64,000 bases of DNA from JAEUOS01 sp965279115. GTDB taxonomy: Bacteria > Pseudomonadota > Gammaproteobacteria > Burkholderiales > JAEUOS01. Below are positions 60,878 to 64,000 of this stretch, piece after piece. The position numbers and the translations under genes were made by a program. The notes below the pieces were generated by a model. That model saw only the letters and a list, made by a program, of their open reading frames with translations, was not told the DNA's origin and searched no databases. The DNA lies in the NCBI GenBank assembly GCA_965279115.1, contig OZ257137.1, positions 930,001 through 994,000 on the forward strand, written 5' to 3'. Each line of letters opens with the position of its first letter. Position 1 is the first letter of the stretch.

Positions 60878-61399
60878 TCAGGCTTTTGCGCCAGGCAGAG
60901 GGGCCGCCTCGGCGGCCGGTGAGGCGGCGCTTGCTGTAACGGCAGGCGCTTCGGGCGACGGCGCGTAAACCGGCATCGCCGCGGGCACCGGCATTTCGCT
61001 GGCGGCAAGCGCCTGGCGGATGGCCTCGTCCGCCGCGGCCGAGGCCTCCGGCGAGAGCGTCGACGCGTGCGCCCCGGCCGGGGCTGCCTCGGCAGCGGGC
61101 GAAACCGTTCCGCTGGCAAGGTTGTTCAATTCGGCGGCCTGCGCCTCGAAACCGGACACGGTTTCCTTGACCGAACTCTCGATGCTCTGCGCCGCTTCGG
61201 TCACGGTGGTGCGCAGCTTCTTGAGTTCGTCGAGTTCGATCTCGCGGTTGATGTCGGCCTTGACATCATTGACATAGCGTTGCGCGCGCCCCATCAGCGC
61301 GCCGATGGTGCGGGCGACGCGCGGAAGCTTCTCGGGGCCGATGACCAGAAGGGCCACCACCCCGATGACGATCATTTCAGAGAAGCCGATGTCGAACAT
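60878..61399 (-). CDS. tatB: Twin-arginine translocase subunit TatB
   Basis: Works with TatC in recognising Tat substrates. The 173-residue protein has the N-terminal membrane helix MFDIGFSEMIVIGVVALLVI with GPEKLP, an amphipathic helix, and a long Ala/Pro/Glu-rich C-terminal tail. It is 89 bp after tatA and upstream of tatC. Confidence 0.94.
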   Translation of the reverse strand: MFDIGFSEMIVIGVVALLVIGPEKLPRVARTIGALMGRAQRYVNDVKADINREIELDELKKLRTTVTEAAQSIESSVKETVSGFEAQAAELNNLASGTVSPAAEAAPAGAHASTLSPEASAAADEAIRQALAASEMPVPAAMPVYAPSPEAPAVTASAASPAAEAAPLPGAKA

Positions 61400-61488
61400 G
61401 GCGGTCTACCGCGTCAGGACGCTGACATTGCGTGAATGGAATGCGCTCCCGCGCCGGGCTCGCAAGCCTGGCGCGGGAACCACAAGGG

Positions 61489-61734
61489 TCAGGCCCGGGT
61501 TTTTTCTTCGGGCTTGACGTCGATGGTCTGGCCGACCTTGCCGGGCTCGGCGGTGGACGGCGACGCGGACGCCTGATCGGCACCGCCTGCGGCGGCGCCT
61601 TCCTTCATGCCGTCCTTGAAGCCCTTGACCGCGCCACCGAGGTCGGAACCCATGTTGCGCAACTTTTTCGTACCGAAAACAAGCATGACGATGACCAGAA
61701 CGATCAGCCAATGCCAAATAGAGAATGAACCCAT
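61489..61734 (-). CDS. tatA: Twin-arginine translocase subunit TatA
   Basis: Pore-forming subunit of the Tat system. The 81-residue protein begins MGSFSIWHWLIVLVIVMLVF, then GTKKLRNMGSDLGGAVKGFK, the amphipathic helix, and a polar tail; this is the standard TatA pattern. A 137-bp gap separates it from the HIT gene upstream. Confidence 0.95.
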   Translation of the reverse strand: MGSFSIWHWLIVLVIVMLVFGTKKLRNMGSDLGGAVKGFKDGMKEGAAAGGADQASASPSTAEPGKVGQTIDVKPEEKTRA

Positions 61735-61871
61735 GGAAATACTCCGTTAAACGTGGATATCGACAGTCAATACGCAGCGTCGGTTTTTATGGTTTCTTTG
61801 CCACGTTCCAGTTGCCGCGGGCCTGCGGCATGGATCAGCCACAGTAATGCATGCTGATGCGATCAATACCC

Positions 61872-62264
61872 TCAGCCGCGTTTCCACGGCCTTGGCCCGC
61901 CCATCACATGCATGTGCAAGTGCAATACTTCCTGGCCACCTTCACGCCCATTGTTGACCAGCACCCGGAACCCTCCTTCGGTTCCCGGATTGCACCCCGC
62001 TTCCAGCGCCAGCCTCGGCGCCAGAAGCATCATTCTACCAAGGAGCAGCTCATGGCGCGCGTGCGTATGCGCCATCGACTCCAGGTGCTCCTTCGGGATG
62101 AGCAAAAAATGCACCGGCGCCCATGGATTGATGTCATGGAAGGCAAGCAGCTCCTCGTCTTCGTAGAGTTTCTTGCTGGGGATCTTTCCGGCGACGATCT
62201 TGCAGAAAACGCAGTCCGGGTCATGGGCGGTGGCCTGGGTCATGTTTGGCGTGTCCTCATTCAT
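61872..62264 (-). CDS. Histidine triad (HIT/HINT) family nucleotide-binding protein
   Basis: Small purine-nucleoside phosphoramidase-like protein. The 130-residue reading has CVFCKIVAGKIPSKKLYEDE near the start and the HIT motif HLHMHVMGG near the end. ATG 62264 lies directly after the hisE stop; ATG 62243 is an alternative seven codons on. A HIT gene after hisE is common in betaproteobacteria. Confidence 0.93.
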   Translation of the reverse strand: MNEDTPNMTQATAHDPDCVFCKIVAGKIPSKKLYEDEELLAFHDINPWAPVHFLLIPKEHLESMAHTHARHELLLGRMMLLAPRLALEAGCNPGTEGGFRVLVNNGREGGQEVLHLHMHVMGGPRPWKRG

Positions 62265-62615
62265 TCAGGTTTTGGCAGACGGCTTGTTGCGCGAAGGATC
62301 TGCACGTGAGGCTTTTTCATCAAGGCCTGACAAACCTTCCCGGCGCGCGAGTTCGGCGAGCACGTCGGCAGGCCCCAGCCCATAGTGCTCAAGCGCGACC
62401 AGCGAATGGAACCACAAATCCGCGAACTCGCCGACGATGCGGGCACGGTCGCCATCCTTGGCCGCCATTACCGCCTCGGTGGCTTCCTCGCCGATCTTCT
62501 TGAGGATCGTATCCTCGCCGCGATGCAAAAGGCGCGCGACGTAGGACTTGTCGGGGTCACCGCCTCGCCTGCCGGCAATCACCTGCCCAAGGCGGACCAG
62601 CACGTCGTCGCTCAT
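62265..62615 (-). CDS. hisE: Phosphoribosyl-ATP pyrophosphatase HisE
   Basis: Second step of histidine synthesis. The 116-residue reading from ATG 62615 has the MazG-like core LKKIGEEATEAVMAAKDGDR and VGEFADLWFHSLVALEHYGL. ATG 62615 forms an ATGA overlap with the hisI stop, which sets the start; the open frame to 62666 is inside hisI. HisE and HisI are separate proteins here, not fused. Confidence 0.95.
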   Translation of the reverse strand: MSDDVLVRLGQVIAGRRGGDPDKSYVARLLHRGEDTILKKIGEEATEAVMAAKDGDRARIVGEFADLWFHSLVALEHYGLGPADVLAELARREGLSGLDEKASRADPSRNKPSAKT

Positions 62616-63031
62616 TTTCCGTAGATCTCGCTGGAAGACTTCAGTACGGGGTCGGTTTCGACCCACCTGCCGTCCTCAAGACGGCGAAAAAAGCAATTGT
62701 GGCGCCCGGTGTGGCAGGCGATGCCACCGATCTGGTCCACCTTCAGAAGCACCACATCGGCGTCGCAGTCGATACGCAGTTCGCGCAGGCGCTGCTGGTG
62801 CCCGGACTCCTCCCCCTTGCGCCACAGCCGCTTGCGCGAGCGCGACCAGTACACCGCCTGACCGGTGGTCACCGTTTCGCGCAGCGCCTCGCGATTCATC
62901 CAGGCCACCATCAGCACCCGGTTGGTAAACGCCTCCTGGGCGATCGCGGGAACCAGGCCGCGCTCATCCCAGGCAACCTCGTCGAGCCAGCCATCATCGA
63001 CAGCGCGGGGAACCATTTCGGACACGCTCAC
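62612..63031 (-). CDS. hisI: Phosphoribosyl-AMP cyclohydrolase HisI
   Basis: Third step of histidine synthesis, a zinc enzyme. The 139-residue protein has VLMVAWMNREALRETVTTGQ, WSRSRKRLWRKGEESGHQQ and the metal ligands in DCDADVVLLKVDQ and IACHTGRHNCFFR. It lies 43 bp after hisF and overlaps hisE by 4 bp. Confidence 0.95.
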   Translation of the reverse strand: MSVSEMVPRAVDDGWLDEVAWDERGLVPAIAQEAFTNRVLMVAWMNREALRETVTTGQAVYWSRSRKRLWRKGEESGHQQRLRELRIDCDADVVLLKVDQIGGIACHTGRHNCFFRRLEDGRWVETDPVLKSSSEIYGK

Positions 63032-63074
63032 GGCTGCACCCCGGCGGCAGTCAACGCCGCACCTCCCAAGGCAG

Positions 63075-63833
63075 TCATTGCCGCACCTCTATCCCGCGTT
63101 CGGCCATGCGCGCCTTGGCCTGACCCACGGTGTACTCGCCGTAGTGGAATATGGACGCGGCCAGGACGGCATCGGCCCGCCCCTGGAGCACGCCATCAGC
63201 GAGATGATCGAGATTGCCCACGCCACCCGAGGCGATCACCGGAACGGTCACCGCGTCCGCCACCGCACGGGTGAGCCCGATGTCGAAGCCGTTGCGTGTC
63301 CCGTCGCGATCCATGCTGGTCAGGAGAATTTCGCCGGCCCCGAGGCGCTCGACTTCGCGTGCCCAGCCAATGACATCCATGCCGGTATCGTTGCGTCCAC
63401 CGTGGGTAAATACGCTCCAGCGCCCTGGCGACACCTGCTTGGCGTCGATGGCCACGACGATGCACTGGGCGCCATAGCGGCCCGATGCTTCGGCTACCAG
63501 TTGCGGGTTTTGCACCGCCGATGTGTTGATGCTGATCTTGTCCGCGCCCGCGTTGAGCAGGCGCCGCACATCCTCGACTTTGCGCACGCCCCCGCCAACG
63601 GTCAGCGGGATGAACACCTGGGACGCCACCTGTTCGATGATGTGCAAAATGATGTCGCGCTGGTCGCTGCTGGCGGTAATGTCCAGGAAGGTCAGTTCGT
63701 CGGCGCCCTGCTCGTCATAGCGGCGCGCGATCTCCACCGGATCACCGGCGTCACGCAGTTCGACGAAATTGATGCCCTTGACCACACGCCCGGCGGTGAC
63801 GTCAAGGCATGGAATGATTCGCTTTGCAAGCAT
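63075..63833 (-). CDS. hisF: Imidazole glycerol phosphate synthase cyclase subunit HisF
   Basis: TIM-barrel cyclase that with HisH makes imidazole glycerol phosphate and AICAR. The 252-residue reading from ATG 63833 starts MLAKRIIPCLDVTAGRVVKG and has DITASSDQRD, TVGGGVR and VIASGGVGNLDHLADG. The upstream frame to 63929 is not conserved. It follows hisA. Confidence 0.96.
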   Translation of the reverse strand: MLAKRIIPCLDVTAGRVVKGINFVELRDAGDPVEIARRYDEQGADELTFLDITASSDQRDIILHIIEQVASQVFIPLTVGGGVRKVEDVRRLLNAGADKISINTSAVQNPQLVAEASGRYGAQCIVVAIDAKQVSPGRWSVFTHGGRNDTGMDVIGWAREVERLGAGEILLTSMDRDGTRNGFDIGLTRAVADAVTVPVIASGGVGNLDHLADGVLQGRADAVLAASIFHYGEYTVGQAKARMAERGIEVRQ

Positions 63834-63932
63834 GTCGCTTTGCAGGCGCCCAAGGGCGCCACCTCTCAGTGTTTGTGATCGAAAGCCGATCGATACGGGG
63901 CGCCGCACGCACCTCGGCGGCACTGCCAATTG

Positions 63933-64000
63933 CTACTTTTCGGCTTCGGCCAGCGCCTTGGCGAAATCGAGCGTGCCGTCGTAGATCGCGCGCCCGGCGA
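63933..64000 (-). CDS. hisA: HisA, C-terminal end (5' part outside window)
   Basis: The last 22 codons read AGRAIYDGTLDFAKALAEAEK followed by TAG (63935-63933). This matches the C-terminus of phosphoribosylformimino-5-aminoimidazole carboxamide ribotide isomerase, and hisA directly before hisF is the usual order. Only the end is visible, so confidence rests on this short match and context. Confidence 0.8.
   Translation of the reverse strand, partial: AGRAIYDGTLDFAKALAEAEK

Overview
The window is a nearly complete photosynthesis gene cluster (PGC) of a purple, bacteriochlorophyll-a, spheroidene-type phototroph, set between two blocks of ordinary housekeeping genes. The flanks (mraZ-rsmH-ftsL-ftsI-murE-murF-mraY; sspA-sspB, petABC, tatABC, hisFIE) and an rpoH gene carrying a CIRCE element point to a high-GC betaproteobacterium, probably Burkholderiales-like (Rubrivivax/Rhodoferax type). 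That placement is inferred from gene content and protein motifs; no database search was run.

Layout. 1-7327: division and cell-wall (dcw) cluster on the minus strand, ending with mraZ and its operator; mraY is cut by the window edge. 7328-8700: regulatory region, then rpoH on the plus strand. 8725-22903: a long minus-strand operon, bchF-bchN-bchB-bchH-bchL-bchM-lhaA-puhA-puhB-puhC-acsF-puhE. 23182-25765: the regulators aerR and ppsR on the plus strand. 25961-34652: plus-strand run bchG, a PucC-family carrier, bchP, a DUF3422 protein, a small membrane protein, bchO, crtI, crtB. 34671-37902: crtC, crtD, crtA on the minus strand. 38087-38557: pucBA (LH2-type antenna). 38876-40941: crtE, crtF. 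41175-44943: puf operon, pufB, an extra pufB-like gene, pufA, pufL, pufM, pufC. 45171-53173: bchI, bchD, bchC, bchX, bchY, bchZ. 53291-53366: tRNA-Thr. 53411-64000: sspB, sspA, petC, petB, petA, mscL, a NIF3-like gene, a DegQ/DegS-type protease, tatC, tatB, tatA, a HIT protein, hisE, hisI, hisF and the end of hisA.

How it works together. BchHDI load Mg into protoporphyrin. BchM and the oxygen-dependent cyclase AcsF build the fifth ring, BchLNB and BchXYZ reduce the macrocycle, BchF and BchC modify the side group, and BchG/BchP attach and reduce the tail. CrtEBICDFA make spheroidene-type carotenoids. PufLM, PuhA and PufC form the reaction centre, and PufBA and PucBA the antennae; LhaA, the second PucC-like protein and PuhB/C/E assist assembly. 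The bc1 complex encoded just outside the PGC would close the cyclic electron path. AerR/PpsR probably control expression: TGT-N12-ACA/ACG-type operators lie upstream of bchF/aerR, bchG, crtA/pucB, crtE, pufB and bchC, usually over a TTGAC(A/G) -35 box.

The most unusual item is the gene at 41433-41666 between pufB and pufA. It aligns without gaps to PufB at both ends but lacks both conserved histidines, and it carries a C-terminal tail resembling an equally unusual tail on PucB. It may be a non-pigmented ring polypeptide of the RC-LH1 complex.
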